DNA of 64,000 nt, taken from NCBI RefSeq assembly GCF_005887095.1, contig NZ_PNCI01000035.1, positions 124,001-188,000 of the forward strand, written 5' to 3'. Under the pieces are notes generated by a model. It made no database searches. It saw only the letters and a list, made by a program, of their open reading frames with translations, and was not told the origin of the DNA. A program made the position numbers and the translations under genes. Shown piece by piece: positions 44,081-53,225 of the stretch. Position 1 is the first letter of the stretch. Every line of letters begins with the position of its first letter. The DNA is from Pseudoalteromonas rubra (lineage in GTDB: Bacteria > Pseudomonadota > Gammaproteobacteria > Enterobacterales > Alteromonadaceae).

Positions 44081-44773
44081 TTAGCTGATTATGCCTTGCA
44101 TTAGCGCAAAAAGCACAGGCACCCAGCTTGCGGTGATGACCGCACTGATGATCATCGCGGCAGAAGCAAAGGCGCCTGCTGCCGGGTGATGTTCCATGGC
44201 CGCGGCGGTGCCAATTGCATGGCAGGCCACACCCAGTGCGACTCCTTTAGCCTGAGGTTTAGTCACGCCAGCAAGGGTGAGCAAGGACAAGCCAAAAACG
44301 CCTCCCAGTACACCTATCAGGATCACCATGATGGCGGCGACCCCGGGAAAACCACCGAGTGAATCAGTCACAATGAGCGTGATTGGCGTGGTCACTGACA
44401 GGGCCATCAAAGACGCTGTGAGTGTACTGGGTACACTAAATGACTGACAGAGCCAAAAGGCAATCAGTGTTGCACAGGTGATCCCAATAAAGCTACTGAG
44501 ACTAATGAGCAACAGATATGGCCGTATGGCGTGGAGCTGTTGATAAAGGGGCAGAGCAAGTGCAACCACTGCGACTTCGAGAAAGAAGCTGACAGGCTTT
44601 GTGGCGTTGCGGTAGTCAATGTAGTCAATATCGCTAAGTAGCAGCGCAGTGCTAATCGTTACAATGCATAATAGTACCGGATTAAGCAGGGGCGAATGCC
44701 ACCTTTGGTTTACCCGTCGCATAAGGGCAAATAACACCAGAGTGAAGGTGCAACCCAACACTAGATTAATCAT
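44081..44773 (-). CDS. lrgB: LrgB-family membrane protein
   Basis: Inner-membrane protein of the LrgB/CidB/YohK family, 230 aa, with about seven hydrophobic segments. The conserved motifs SLMALSVTTPITLIVTDSLG and AKGVALGVACHAIGTAAAME are visible. In Gram-positives it is tied to murein hydrolase export and pyruvate uptake; in gammaproteobacteria the role is unclear. Its start overlaps the end of lrgA by 8 bases, indicating coupling. Confidence 0.93.
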   Translation of the reverse strand: MINLVLGCTFTLVLFALMRRVNQRWHSPLLNPVLLCIVTISTALLLSDIDYIDYRNATKPVSFFLEVAVVALALPLYQQLHAIRPYLLLISLSSFIGITCATLIAFWLCQSFSVPSTLTASLMALSVTTPITLIVTDSLGGFPGVAAIMVILIGVLGGVFGLSLLTLAGVTKPQAKGVALGVACHAIGTAAAMEHHPAAGAFASAAMIISAVITASWVPVLFALMQGIIS

Positions 44774-45122
44774 GGTACCTGCCCAGACTTGCCAGTTTAC
44801 CTGTCACTACGAGGCCCAATACGGGTACCAGAAGCAGAATACTCACCAACAGCCAGGCATTGTGACTAAACACCTCCAGATAGCTGATTAATCCGACCCC
44901 GGCTGGTATGAAAAATAGCGCCATGTATTTTAATATTGGGCCACAAGAAGGAAGTAAGTATTTACTTTTAAGTATACCTGATTGCAGTAAACCAAATAGC
45001 AGTAACATACCTAACAGTGGGGCAGGCAAGCTCAAAGCCAGGGCCGCAGTGATTAGCCTGGCAGCCCAGAGGCACCCGATAAGAATGCTAAGGGATGCGA
45101 TAAATCGCAGAGTTATCATCAT
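44766..45122 (-). CDS. lrgA: LrgA/CidA-family holin-like protein
   Basis: Small membrane protein of the CidA/LrgA family, 118 aa from ATG 45122. A GTG at 45131 would add three residues; GAG lies about nine bases before 45122. Four hydrophobic segments are visible, with LPAPLLGMLLLFGLLQSGIL and FFIPAGVGLISYLEVFSHN as the family motifs. It is thought to form a holin-like complex with LrgB. Confidence 0.92.
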   Translation of the reverse strand: MMITLRFIASLSILIGCLWAARLITAALALSLPAPLLGMLLLFGLLQSGILKSKYLLPSCGPILKYMALFFIPAGVGLISYLEVFSHNAWLLVSILLLVPVLGLVVTGKLASLGRYHD

Positions 45123-45192
45123 AATGGACACTCAAGAGATCAAATCTGATGCTATTCTCGATGGCAACTGGATTGCCCACAATGCGACTTTC

Positions 45193-45987
45193 TTACCATT
45201 TTTTACGTGGACCAAAAGGCTTAGGTTGTTCCATATGGCGACCGTTGTGCATAGCAATTCGTGTGTTTTTTGACAGCAGCAACTTAATCTGGAACCAGGT
45301 CTCCTGCCACAGTAGTTTTCGGCGCCGGGGGTGATAGGCGGTGTTATATAAGTGTTTGATGGCGGCCAGGGCATCCGGAGAAATAGCGGTTACCTCAGTG
45401 AGACGTTGTTGGATGGCGAGCAACGGGTCGTCGCTGACTTGTGTGATTAACCCCAGCTCACAGGCCTGTTGAGCATTAATGCGTTGTGGGTTTGAAGCCA
45501 GCCAAAGCGCCTGATCATGTTTTAATATACCCGGCAGCAGTATGCTGGTACTCATATCAGGACACAGCCCCCAGCGTGATTCCATAATGGCAAACTGGGC
45601 GTCTGGTGTTGCAATGCGATAATCGGCGCCGAGCGCAATATGTAAGCCCCCGCCCAGGCAATTCCCCCGTACCAGCGCAAACACAGGCACAGGCAGTGCA
45701 CGCCAGCCCAGTGCGACCCGTTGCACAAGATTGGCATTGCCCGGTAACCATTTAAACAACAGCGATATGATGTTAGCTGGCTTTTTCATGACTGTGCCGA
45801 CATCCAGGCCAGAACAAAAATGCGGTCCCTGACCCTGCAAGACCACCGCACGTAACTGGCGATTGCGTTTGAGTGTGTGGATGACGTTATCCAACTGCCT
45901 AAACATGTCGTAAGATAACGCATTTTGTTTTTCGGGTCTGTCGAGGGTAACCCAGGCGATACCATCAATTGTCTCTAACTGGACCAT
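45193..45987 (-). CDS. Crotonase / enoyl-CoA hydratase family protein
   Basis: 264 aa from ATG 45987, chosen for AGGA about eight bases upstream; a longer frame begins at 46008. Crotonase fold: WVTLDRPEKQNALSYDMFRQ at the N-terminus, oxyanion-hole segments GQGPHFCSGLDVGT and GNCLGGGLHIALGADYR. A conserved Glu is in FAIMESRWGLCPDMS, but the second acid of true hydratases is not evident, so the reaction could be an isomerase or related one. The basic C-terminus (HNGRHMEQPKPFGPRKKW) is unusual. It lies upstream of lrgAB on the same strand with a 70-base gap. Confidence 0.9.
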   Translation of the reverse strand: MVQLETIDGIAWVTLDRPEKQNALSYDMFRQLDNVIHTLKRNRQLRAVVLQGQGPHFCSGLDVGTVMKKPANIISLLFKWLPGNANLVQRVALGWRALPVPVFALVRGNCLGGGLHIALGADYRIATPDAQFAIMESRWGLCPDMSTSILLPGILKHDQALWLASNPQRINAQQACELGLITQVSDDPLLAIQQRLTEVTAISPDALAAIKHLYNTAYHPRRRKLLWQETWFQIKLLLSKNTRIAMHNGRHMEQPKPFGPRKKW

Positions 45988-46213
45988 GTGTTTTTCCTTC
46001 TTTGGCACATCATTATTATTCTGATAGTTTGCAGGGCAAGCATAGAGTAATTACTTTAACGGTGCCAGTAGTAATTGGTGTACAGACTGGCTGGCAAATT
46101 GGCTATTTTCATGTAACTGAGCGGTATTTTTGTTAAAACTAACTAAAAGCCGTAGCTTTGCAAATTTGCAATTTGTTACTATACCACTCAATTTTGACAG
46201 ACGAGGTGATGTA

Positions 46214-46531
46214 ATGTCTGCACGTTTAAGTTCCATCGAAGAAGTAAGCCAGCAAGCCTATGATATTTTCTTAGAGCTTGCCCCTGATAATCTTACAATC
46301 GAGGACATTGAGCTATTCAATGCTCACAGTGAAGAGCTGGGATATATTGAAGACAGTGTTCCTGACGAGAGTTGGGCGTCGCTGGTGGCGTATGAACAGG
46401 AGACGGAAGCCGAACATTTTGTTCAGGTGACCGTAGGCCTGGAAACGGATCAAGGTGATGTAATGTTTGCCAAAATACTGATCAGCCGTGATTTAGATGC
46501 CCCATTTTGCCACATAGTCTGGAAGCAGTAA
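46214..46531 (+). CDS. yciU: YciU/HI1450 family double-stranded-DNA mimic protein
   Basis: 105 aa from ATG 46214, with GAGGTGATG upstream; the longer frame from 46130 has no start signal. EEVSQQAYDIFLELAPDNLT and FCHIVWKQ at the C-terminus align well with E. coli YciU and H. influenzae HI1450 (DUF440). The protein is strongly acidic, as expected for a DNA mimic thought to bind HU. It starts a run of same-strand genes to 47827. Confidence 0.88.
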   Translation: MSARLSSIEEVSQQAYDIFLELAPDNLTIEDIELFNAHSEELGYIEDSVPDESWASLVAYEQETEAEHFVQVTVGLETDQGDVMFAKILISRDLDAPFCHIVWKQ

Positions 46532-46545
46532 GAGAATTCAGCTCA

Positions 46546-47373
46546 GTGAAGTACACCCTTTTATTTCTATGTTGCGCTGGACTCTTGTTCAGCGTGAAGG
46601 CACTTGCTGTTGATCCTTTCGAAGATTTTCATAAATATGGTGAGCTGTCAGATGAAGAGATCCACGCTCTGCACGAAGGTGAGTTTTTATATGGTGATGT
46701 AGAGTTTGGTGTGTTGCTCAATCGTGGTAATACCAGTAATACCGCGTTTAAACTTAAAAGCAACCTGTATCAGGACTTTAAATACTGGCGTAACCAGTTT
46801 AAGTTTGACGGTGCTTATCGCCGTGAAGTTGACCCGGATACCAATGTTGAAGATGAAACGGCTTCTCGCTACTTTTTGTCTGCGCAGGGTAACTATAAAA
46901 TAGGGCAGAAGAACACATCGCTATTTGTCTATGGGGATTACGAGGTAGACAAGTTTAATGGCCGAGAATACACCACAACATTTGCAGTTGGTTACGGTAA
47001 TCGTGTCTTTGAAGGGCGAAAGAACACGGTCGATTTAGATATTGGACCGGGATTGTCTATGTATCGACGTGAAGATGAGACCGATTTGGAGCCGGGTCAA
47101 GAGCGGGTCGAAAGAGGTCACTTGTTGCGCGCTGCATTGCAGTGGGAGCGAACGGTATCTAAGCGCACTCGGTTTAACCAGGATGTCAGTTATGAAAGAT
47201 CACTGTCGGGCCTTGGCGCACGTATTTTATCTGAAACCGCGCTGATCAGTCAGGTTATGGGTGGTGTTTCTCTTAAGGTGGCCTATACCTATCGATATCA
47301 CTCTCAGCCAGAGGAAAACAAAGAGAAAGTTGATAGCGAGATTGGTGTCACACTTGTTTATAGTTTTAATTAA
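46546..47373 (+). CDS. DUF481 outer-membrane beta-barrel protein
   Basis: Exported protein of the DUF481 (YdiY-like) family, 275 aa from GTG 46546. That start gives a proper signal peptide (KYTLLFLCCAGLLFSVKALA) but has only a weak upstream AGAG. Alternating hydrophobic beta-strands typical of a small barrel include GDVEFGVLLNRGNTSNTAFK, NTSLFVYGDYEVDKFNGREY and VTLVYSFN at the C-terminus. It begins 14 bases after yciU. Function unknown; family members are sometimes salt- or acid-inducible. Confidence 0.88.
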   Translation: MKYTLLFLCCAGLLFSVKALAVDPFEDFHKYGELSDEEIHALHEGEFLYGDVEFGVLLNRGNTSNTAFKLKSNLYQDFKYWRNQFKFDGAYRREVDPDTNVEDETASRYFLSAQGNYKIGQKNTSLFVYGDYEVDKFNGREYTTTFAVGYGNRVFEGRKNTVDLDIGPGLSMYRREDETDLEPGQERVERGHLLRAALQWERTVSKRTRFNQDVSYERSLSGLGARILSETALISQVMGGVSLKVAYTYRYHSQPEENKEKVDSEIGVTLVYSFN

Positions 47374-47386
47374 GGTAGTTTAACTG

Positions 47387-47827
47387 ATGTACAAAAAGAC
47401 CCAATGGTCCTGGATAATTTGGATGTTTCTGACGTGGTTCGCCACTTTTGTTGCACTCGCCATATTTTTGTTAGGCCATAACGCACTGCTGTATGGTTTC
47501 ATCGGTATACTGGCCCTGATTGGCTACTTGTTCTATGGACTAACGCTTGAAGTGGATAAAGATAAGCGGGTGGTAAGTTGGTGGTTTGGTCCTGGGGTCC
47601 TGAAAAAATCGGTCAAAGTGGATGAGCTGCAATCATATTGCGCGGTAACCAATTCATTTCGTCACGGGATTGGCGTTAAGATCACCCATGATGGCTGGGT
47701 ATACGCTGCACATGGTTTCAAAGCCATTGAGTTTGTACTTGCCGATGGGTCTAAATACCGTATTGGTACCAATGACCAAAGCGGTGTACTTGCAGCCCTG
47801 GAGGAAATTGAAAAAAGCGCCAAATAG
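47387..47827 (+). CDS. Membrane protein with two helices and a PH-like soluble domain
   Basis: 146 aa. Two hydrophobic segments (about 8-28, WIIWMFLTWFATFVALAIFL, and 30-51) are followed by a soluble part (KDKRVVSWWFGPGVLKKSVK, then YRIGTNDQSGVLAALEEIEK). This resembles small bacterial PH-domain membrane proteins, but I cannot name the family. It starts 13 bases after the DUF481 gene, so it probably shares its operon. The terminator overlaps its last codons. Confidence 0.75.
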   Translation: MYKKTQWSWIIWMFLTWFATFVALAIFLLGHNALLYGFIGILALIGYLFYGLTLEVDKDKRVVSWWFGPGVLKKSVKVDELQSYCAVTNSFRHGIGVKITHDGWVYAAHGFKAIEFVLADGSKYRIGTNDQSGVLAALEEIEKSAK

Positions 47828-47837
47828 GCGCTTTTTT
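47811..47837 (+). terminator. Terminator of the yciU-DUF481 operon
   Basis: AAAAAAGCGCC (47811-47821), AAATA loop, GGCGCTTTTTT (47827-47837). The upstream arm lies within the coding sequence. Confidence 0.92.
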
Positions 47838-47922
47838 CATGTGCGATACCCCAATTCTCTTAATTAGGTGTTCCTTCAAATTGAACAAGTATTAATACGC
47901 ATTAGTATAGGTAAAACGGGTA

Positions 47923-48408
47923 TTAATGCTGATGGCCGCAGCCTTCCTCGCTGTGAACATGGCCATGGGCCAGCTCTGCTGATGTCGCCTCGCGTACTTC
48001 CAGAATTTCAACATCAAAGTTCAATGTGATACCTGCAAGCGGATGATTGCCATCAACGATGACGTCGTCACCTTCAACACCAATTACAATGACTGTTTGC
48101 TCGCCTTCGTCTGTGGTGGCGCGAAACTGCATGCCTACTTCAACTTCCATATCCTCAAACATGCTTTTTGGAACCGCCTGCATCAGGTTGTCGTGGCGCT
48201 CACCGTAACCATTTTGTGGCTCAACGGTAACACTTAATTTGTCACCCGCTTGTTTGTTGATCAGGGCATCTTCCAACCCTGAGATTAAGTAACCTGTGCC
48301 AACGATAAACTCGAGGGGTTCATCATCAAAGGTGTTGTCTATGCTGTTGTCATCGTTGTCCAGCACCGCATAATGCATTTTTACAACGGTATTTGGGGCA
48401 ATTTTCAT
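47923..48408 (-). CDS. slyD: SlyD-like FKBP-type peptidyl-prolyl isomerase
   Basis: Cytoplasmic chaperone and prolyl isomerase, 161 aa. FKBP domain with inserted flap: MKIAPNTVVKMHYAVLDNDD, then YLISGLEDALINKQAGDKLS and VDGNHPLAGITLNFDVEILE. The C-terminal tail is rich in His and has one Cys (ELAHGHVHSEEGCGHQH), able to bind nickel, but it is shorter than in E. coli SlyD. Close relatives include SlpA; the tail favours SlyD. ygfZ lies just upstream, so the two may be co-transcribed. Confidence 0.92.
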   Translation of the reverse strand: MKIAPNTVVKMHYAVLDNDDNSIDNTFDDEPLEFIVGTGYLISGLEDALINKQAGDKLSVTVEPQNGYGERHDNLMQAVPKSMFEDMEVEVGMQFRATTDEGEQTVIVIGVEGDDVIVDGNHPLAGITLNFDVEILEVREATSAELAHGHVHSEEGCGHQH

Positions 48409-48419
48409 AATCTATCCGC

Positions 48420-49337
48420 TTAATTGTCTTCTAAAGAGTAGGGAAGTGGCTGTAATGTCAGCTGGACTTCCGGGTGCGTTTTAGCACGTAAAACTGAGGA
48501 TTCAGTTAAATCATTGGCCATCACTGCCAGTGCATAATAGTCCTGGCTTGCACTGTCGTAGGCCTGATGAAGCACTTTGCCTGCACGGCGCCAGTTATCT
48601 CCATCTAATTGTATTTCCAACTCAGATTCTTGTGGGTGAGCTGCAGCCTGGCCTTTGACAATGTACAAAGCACGCTTGTTTTTGCCCAAATAACGCATTC
48701 GGGCAACTGTCTCCTGCCCAGTATAGCAGCCTTTTTTGAAGCTGATTGCGCCCAGTGCCTGGAGGTTAACCATTTGCGGTACATATTCATCAATACTGGT
48801 CTCGCTCAGTTGAGGCTCACCGGCCAGAATTGAGGCTGCCTCAAATGGAGTGGGATCTGTGTGCAGGGCAACACCTTGTGGCAGTGCATAGCCGTGCTCA
48901 ACGATCAGGAGTAAACGTTGGTCGTCCAGTTTCAGTGCCTTATTTTTGCCACCGAACGTACAAGCATTCGCCTGCTGTGCAAACGTCAGTCCTAATAGTT
49001 CACAGGTTTGGGTCATCTCATCAGTTAGCACGCCAATGACCTGGTGGTGTGTAATAGCAATATCGACTTTCGCGAATACGCCGTATTTTTTTAGCTCCCG
49101 GCAGGATGCTTCGGTTTCCGCTTTTGAACCCAACAGCAGATATTGGTCATCTAACTTACTGAGCCTGAGTGTCGCCCATAATTTGCCTTTAGGACTGCAG
49201 TGCCCGGCCCACAGGAAGTTATCATCCGTCAGCAGATTGAGATCCTGGGTGACCTGACCGTGCAGGTAACTCAACTTTTCGGCGCCGCTCACAGAGATCA
49301 ATTGTAAAGAAAGAGGATATGCGTTTGCTTGTGCCAT
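48420..49337 (-). CDS. ygfZ: Folate-binding Fe-S cluster maintenance protein YgfZ
   Basis: 305 aa, GcvT-like fold, needed for repair or assembly of certain 4Fe-4S enzymes in a tetrahydrofolate-dependent way. The family signature KKGCYTGQETVARMRYLGK has the essential Cys. The N-terminal ISVSGAEKLSYLHGQVTQDL is typical. It is divergent from sdhE-ygfX, the same neighbourhood as E. coli ygfZ/sdhE. Confidence 0.95.
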   Translation of the reverse strand: MAQANAYPLSLQLISVSGAEKLSYLHGQVTQDLNLLTDDNFLWAGHCSPKGKLWATLRLSKLDDQYLLLGSKAETEASCRELKKYGVFAKVDIAITHHQVIGVLTDEMTQTCELLGLTFAQQANACTFGGKNKALKLDDQRLLLIVEHGYALPQGVALHTDPTPFEAASILAGEPQLSETSIDEYVPQMVNLQALGAISFKKGCYTGQETVARMRYLGKNKRALYIVKGQAAAHPQESELEIQLDGDNWRRAGKVLHQAYDSASQDYYALAVMANDLTESSVLRAKTHPEVQLTLQPLPYSLEDN

Positions 49338-49498
49338 CTTATTGATCCTTGTTGAAGAAATTACCTAATGTTACCGCAAATATCGCATCCGAGATAGGCG
49401 CGAAAGACACGATTATTGTTTATTCGAACAGTTAACGGGCATCTCAGGATACGTTATAATTGCAAAGACATAATAAAATTTAGGGGTATGTGGAAATT

Positions 49499-49750
49499 AT
49501 GGCTGAGTTGTATTCAAAGGCCCGCACAAAATGGGCATGTCGTCGTGGCATGCTGGAGCTGGATATTTTGTTGGAGCCTTTTGTTGATGAGGCATACGAT
49601 CAGCTATCCGAGCAGGATAAGCTGGTGTTTCAACGGTTATTGGAAGTCGAAGACCCCGATTTATTTGCCTGGTTTATGGGCCATGAAGCGTGTCCGTATC
49701 CCGAGCTTGATGCGATGGTGAAGTTCGTTCTTGACCGAGTCCGCGCTTAG
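49499..49750 (+). CDS. sdhE: Succinate dehydrogenase assembly factor SdhE
   Basis: Small protein required for covalent FAD attachment to SdhA and FrdA, 83 aa. ATG 49499 gives MAELYSKARTKWACRRGMLE, which aligns with E. coli SdhE; an upstream GTG at 49490 is less likely. The key RGMLE (RGxxE) motif is intact, and DLFAWFMGHEACPYPELDAM follows the family. It overlaps ygfX by 20 bases. Confidence 0.94.
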   Translation: MAELYSKARTKWACRRGMLELDILLEPFVDEAYDQLSEQDKLVFQRLLEVEDPDLFAWFMGHEACPYPELDAMVKFVLDRVRA

Positions 49751-50141
49751 CTTTTATTTCGAACACAATACACCAGACCACAAAGTCTTTGTGGTCTTTT
49801 TTTGCTGTCTGGCGCTGGCTTTGTGTGTGGTCACGCCAGTGCTGTGGTGGTGGCATATCGCGACTTGTTTGTTAGGCTATGCCTTCGCCAGACACTGGGC
49901 ACACCAATATTTCATCTCCACAGGTCATCTGGGGCTGATACCCGAGCATATGACTGTGATAGTGTCTGGAGGCCAGCATCAGTGGCAGGGGCAGTTAAAA
50001 GCAGCACAGGTTTATTTTCATTGCGCGCTACTATTGACCGTTAAAACTGAGCAGCGAACCCGGCATATTGGTATTATGCGCCATGCAATGAAAGAAGAGC
50101 ATTGGCGACACTTGTGCCGCCATGTATTTGAGATGGCCTGA
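49731..50141 (+). CDS. ygfX: YgfX/CptA-like membrane protein
   Basis: 136 aa from TTG 49731. Two hydrophobic helices (FVVFFCCLALALCVVTPVLW, WWHIATCLLGYAFA) precede a cytoplasmic beta-rich part. In many gammaproteobacteria ygfX is the second gene after sdhE and encodes a short membrane protein reported as the CptA toxin of the CptAB pair. The overlap with sdhE supports that identity, though sequence conservation is low. It is convergent with nadB. Confidence 0.72.
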   Translation: MTESALSFYFEHNTPDHKVFVVFFCCLALALCVVTPVLWWWHIATCLLGYAFARHWAHQYFISTGHLGLIPEHMTVIVSGGQHQWQGQLKAAQVYFHCALLLTVKTEQRTRHIGIMRHAMKEEHWRHLCRHVFEMA

Positions 50142-50177
50142 GTCATTGGCGCAAGGCGATAGCGTCAGGCATCGATA

Positions 50178-51788
50178 TCAACGTTTGATTTTACTGGGAG
50201 TCAATATCGTTGGCTTGGTTGTTGCTGCGCTTTGCGGAAAATCCAGTGTGTAATGCAGCCCACGGCTTTCTTTTCTGTCTAGCGCACTGCGAATGATTAA
50301 CTCCGCCACTTGCACCAGGTTTCGAAGTTCAAGCAGGTTATTGCTGACTCTGAAATGGGAGTAGTACTCCTGAATTTCCTGCTGCAATAATTCTACTCTG
50401 CGAAGTGCACGTTCCAGTCTCTTAGTCGAGCGTACAATACCGACATAATCCCACATAAACAGCCTCAATTCGTGCCAGTTGTGCGTGATCACCACCTCTT
50501 CGTCTGAATCGCTGACCTGGCTTTCATCCCAGTCAGGCTGTGCCGGTGGTAATGGTTGGGTATCCAGTTTAGCAAGAATGTCTTTCGCTGCAGCGTGGGC
50601 AAATACAATACATTCCAGTAATGAATTGCTCGCCATTCGATTGGCACCATGTAATCCAGTGTAAGCCACCTCCCCGATAGCATACAGGTTGCTAATGTCC
50701 GTTAGACCGTTGAAATCAGTCATGACGCCACCGCAGGTGTAATGTGCGGCAGGGACGACCGGGATCGGCTCTTTGGTGATATCCAGCCCTACACTGAGGC
50801 ACTTGGCGTATATGGTCGGAAAGTGCTCAATGATAAAATCTTTGTCTTTATGAGAGATATCCAGGTAGACGCAGTTGGCCCCCAGACGTTTCATTTCATA
50901 GTCGATGGCTCGGGCAACAACATCACGGGGGGCCAGCTCTTCTCTGTCATCGAAATCCGGCATAAAACGTGTACCATCCGGGCGCCTCAGTAATGCCCCT
51001 TCGCCACGCATGGCTTCCGTAATGAGGAAATTCTGTAGTTCCGGGTGATATAGACTGGTTGGGTGAAATTGATTGAATTCCATATTCGCAACCCGGCAAC
51101 CCGCTCGCCAGGCCATAGCAATACCATCGCCACTGGAAACGTCCGGATTCGACGTATAGAGATACACTTTACTGGCACCACCTGTCGCAAGCGCGACAAA
51201 TTTAGCGGTGACGGTCTCGACCTGATTTGCTCGGCGATTGTATACATAAAGTCCATGTGCGACTTTTTGCTGTTGTGCGCCATGCGTGATCAGATCAATA
51301 GCATTATATTGTTCGAGCAGAAGTATATTGGGGTGTTCCTGAACGCGCTCGATCAGTGTCGACTGTACAGCTTTACCTGTTGCATCAGCGGCATGGAGTA
51401 TGCGGCGATGGCTATGGCCGCCTTCGCGTGTCAGGTGGAAACGTTCCCGTCCTTTACTATCGAACTCCATATCAAACGGAACGCCTTGCTCAATCAACCA
51501 CTTCAGGCACTGTTTCGCATTTGAGGCAGTGTAATGAACGGCTTCTCTGTCACACAGGCCAGCGCCCGCAGCCAGGGTATCTTCAACGTGAGATTCTATA
51601 CTGTCGTTTTTCTTATCAAATACCGCAGCTATGCCTCCCTGAGCATACAAGGTTGAGCCTTCACGCAGGTCGCCCTTACTGAGTACGGTGACGCGGCAGG
51701 TGTTTGCCAGAGACAGAGCAAGACTCAGCCCGGCTGCGCCGCTACCGACAATAATGACATCTGTTTGGTGTTGAACTTGTTCTTTCAT
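50178..51788 (-). CDS. nadB: L-aspartate oxidase
   Basis: First enzyme of de novo NAD synthesis: L-aspartate to iminoaspartate with FAD. 536 aa. The FAD site is [19 protein letters not shown] at the N-terminus. [32 protein letters not shown] sequence and [20 protein letters not shown] define the succinate dehydrogenase/NadB fold, and the C-terminal helical domain has [20 protein letters not shown]. It is divergent from rpoE, as in E. coli and Shewanella. Confidence 0.96.
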   Translation of the reverse strand: MKEQVQHQTDVIIVGSGAAGLSLALSLANTCRVTVLSKGDLREGSTLYAQGGIAAVFDKKNDSIESHVEDTLAAGAGLCDREAVHYTASNAKQCLKWLIEQGVPFDMEFDSKGRERFHLTREGGHSHRRILHAADATGKAVQSTLIERVQEHPNILLLEQYNAIDLITHGAQQQKVAHGLYVYNRRANQVETVTAKFVALATGGASKVYLYTSNPDVSSGDGIAMAWRAGCRVANMEFNQFHPTSLYHPELQNFLITEAMRGEGALLRRPDGTRFMPDFDDREELAPRDVVARAIDYEMKRLGANCVYLDISHKDKDFIIEHFPTIYAKCLSVGLDITKEPIPVVPAAHYTCGGVMTDFNGLTDISNLYAIGEVAYTGLHGANRMASNSLLECIVFAHAAAKDILAKLDTQPLPPAQPDWDESQVSDSDEEVVITHNWHELRLFMWDYVGIVRSTKRLERALRRVELLQQEIQEYYSHFRVSNNLLELRNLVQVAELIIRSALDRKESRGLHYTLDFPQSAATTKPTILTPSKIKR

Positions 51789-51942
51789 GTTAGTGGGTCT
51801 TAGCTAATTAAACCTTTTATTCTGCGTGATCTGATAAGTCTGCTATGCTTAGCGCAGGGTCGCAGGTACTTGGTATATTCCACACTGAATACGTTTATGA
51901 CGTGTCAATACGGGGTATTTTAAAAAAAATATCAAAAAAACA

Positions 51943-51969
51943 GAACTTTTTATTCAGCACTTAGTCAGA
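51943..51969 (+). promoter_or_regulatory. Sigma-E-type promoter of rpoE
   Basis: GAACTT (51943-51948), a 16-base spacer and TCAGA (51965-51969) closely match the sigma-E consensus GAACTT-N16-TCTGA. It lies 77 bases before the rpoE start, implying autoregulation. Confidence 0.88.
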
Positions 51970-52046
51970 GTAGCTGTAAAAGATGGCAACAATGCGCGAC
52001 AATGTGTGTGAAAAATAAGTAATAACAAAGAGGAGTACCGGCTCGA

Positions 52047-52628
52047 ATGAGCGAGCAGGATTTAGATTTAGAAATAGTTCGGCGTGTTCAGCAAGGAGAT
52101 AAAAATGCGTTCAATTTGTTGGTTGCCAAATATCAGAACAAAGTAGCCGCATTAATCTCGCGATATGTGGCTAATTCTGGCGATGTAGCTGATGTGGCAC
52201 AAGAAGCGTTTATTAAGGCATATCGTGCTTTGCCTAATTTCCGGGGAGATAGTGCGTTTTATACTTGGCTCTATCGGATCGCGGTTAACTGCTCAAAGAA
52301 CTATTTAGTTGCTCAGGGGCGCAAGCCACCGGCAAATGATGTTGATGCTGAAGAGGCCGAATTTTACGACGGAGCGGAACAGCTCAGGTCTAACGCTTCT
52401 CCGGAGAGCTTATTGCTTAGCGATGAGATCAAAGCGGTGATTTTTAAAACCATCGAGTCTTTACCCGATGATCTTAAAACCGCGATCACATTACGAGAGA
52501 TCGAAGGCATGAGCTATGAAGAAATTGCTGTCGTGATGGATTGTCCGGTAGGGACGGTCAGGTCGCGGATTTTCAGGGCACGAGAAGCCATTGACAATAA
52601 TATTAACCCACTCATAGGTAATAAGTAG
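52047..52628 (+). CDS. rpoE: RNA polymerase sigma factor RpoE (sigma-E)
   Basis: ECF sigma factor for envelope stress, 193 aa. Region 2 has NKVAALISRYVANSGDVADV and AQEAFIKAYRALPNFRGDSA; region 4 has AITLREIEGMSYEEIAVVMD and CPVGTVRSRIFRAREAIDNN. GAGGAG lies somewhat far (11 bases) from the ATG. It is the first gene of rpoE-rseABC, with a sigma-E promoter upstream. The rseA start codon follows its stop immediately. Confidence 0.98.
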   Translation: MSEQDLDLEIVRRVQQGDKNAFNLLVAKYQNKVAALISRYVANSGDVADVAQEAFIKAYRALPNFRGDSAFYTWLYRIAVNCSKNYLVAQGRKPPANDVDAEEAEFYDGAEQLRSNASPESLLLSDEIKAVIFKTIESLPDDLKTAITLREIEGMSYEEIAVVMDCPVGTVRSRIFRAREAIDNNINPLIGNK

Positions 52629-53225
52629 ATGACGCAATCAAACTTTAATGTCAAAGACGGGCAAGTGACATCCAGTATACTAGATGCCGAACAGGCACTG
52701 GATAATGCCAGTCAGGCGCAGTTCGATGCAGAAAAGTTTGCCCGTTATGCTCTGATAGGCGACGCCATGCGCAGTCAGCAAAATCAGGCACCTTATATTG
52801 ATATCACTGCCAGTCTGGCTGATGCACTTGCAGACGAGCCCACCCATGGCGCTCAGTCGCAACAGCAGAAGCCTCAACAGACGAATGCTAAGAACAAAGT
52901 GGTTGCATTGTCTAGTTGGCGTAAACCTTTGGCACAAGTTGCAATTGCTGCCAGTGTATCCTTAGTTGCCGTGCTGGGCGTGAGTAATTATAGCCCACAG
53001 GAACAAGCCAACAGTGACTTTCCTGTGTTACAATCAACGCCATTAACTGGTTCAGTTTCGCCAGTTAGTTTATCATCAGAGCCTGCATTGGAAAGTGCAG
53101 AAAAAGGCCTGAGAGAACTGCAACAGCAACGCATCGGTGCCTTGGTACTTGAGCATCAGCGACAGTCCAGAATGGCACATGCTCTGACCCAACAGGCACA
53201 GGAAGAAGAGGAACAAGAAAAATAG
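52629..53225 (+). CDS. rseA: Anti-sigma-E factor RseA
   Basis: Single-pass inner-membrane anti-sigma factor, 198 aa. The cytoplasmic sigma-binding part includes FARYALIGDAMRSQQNQAPY. The transmembrane helix is at about residues 98-115 (LAQVAIAASVSLVAVLGV), and a periplasmic tail follows that RseB and DegS/RseP act on. The tail is unusually Gln/Glu-rich at its end (QQAQEEEEQEK). It abuts rpoE and rseB without spacing. Confidence 0.93.
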   Translation: MTQSNFNVKDGQVTSSILDAEQALDNASQAQFDAEKFARYALIGDAMRSQQNQAPYIDITASLADALADEPTHGAQSQQQKPQQTNAKNKVVALSSWRKPLAQVAIAASVSLVAVLGVSNYSPQEQANSDFPVLQSTPLTGSVSPVSLSSEPALESAEKGLRELQQQRIGALVLEHQRQSRMAHALTQQAQEEEEQEK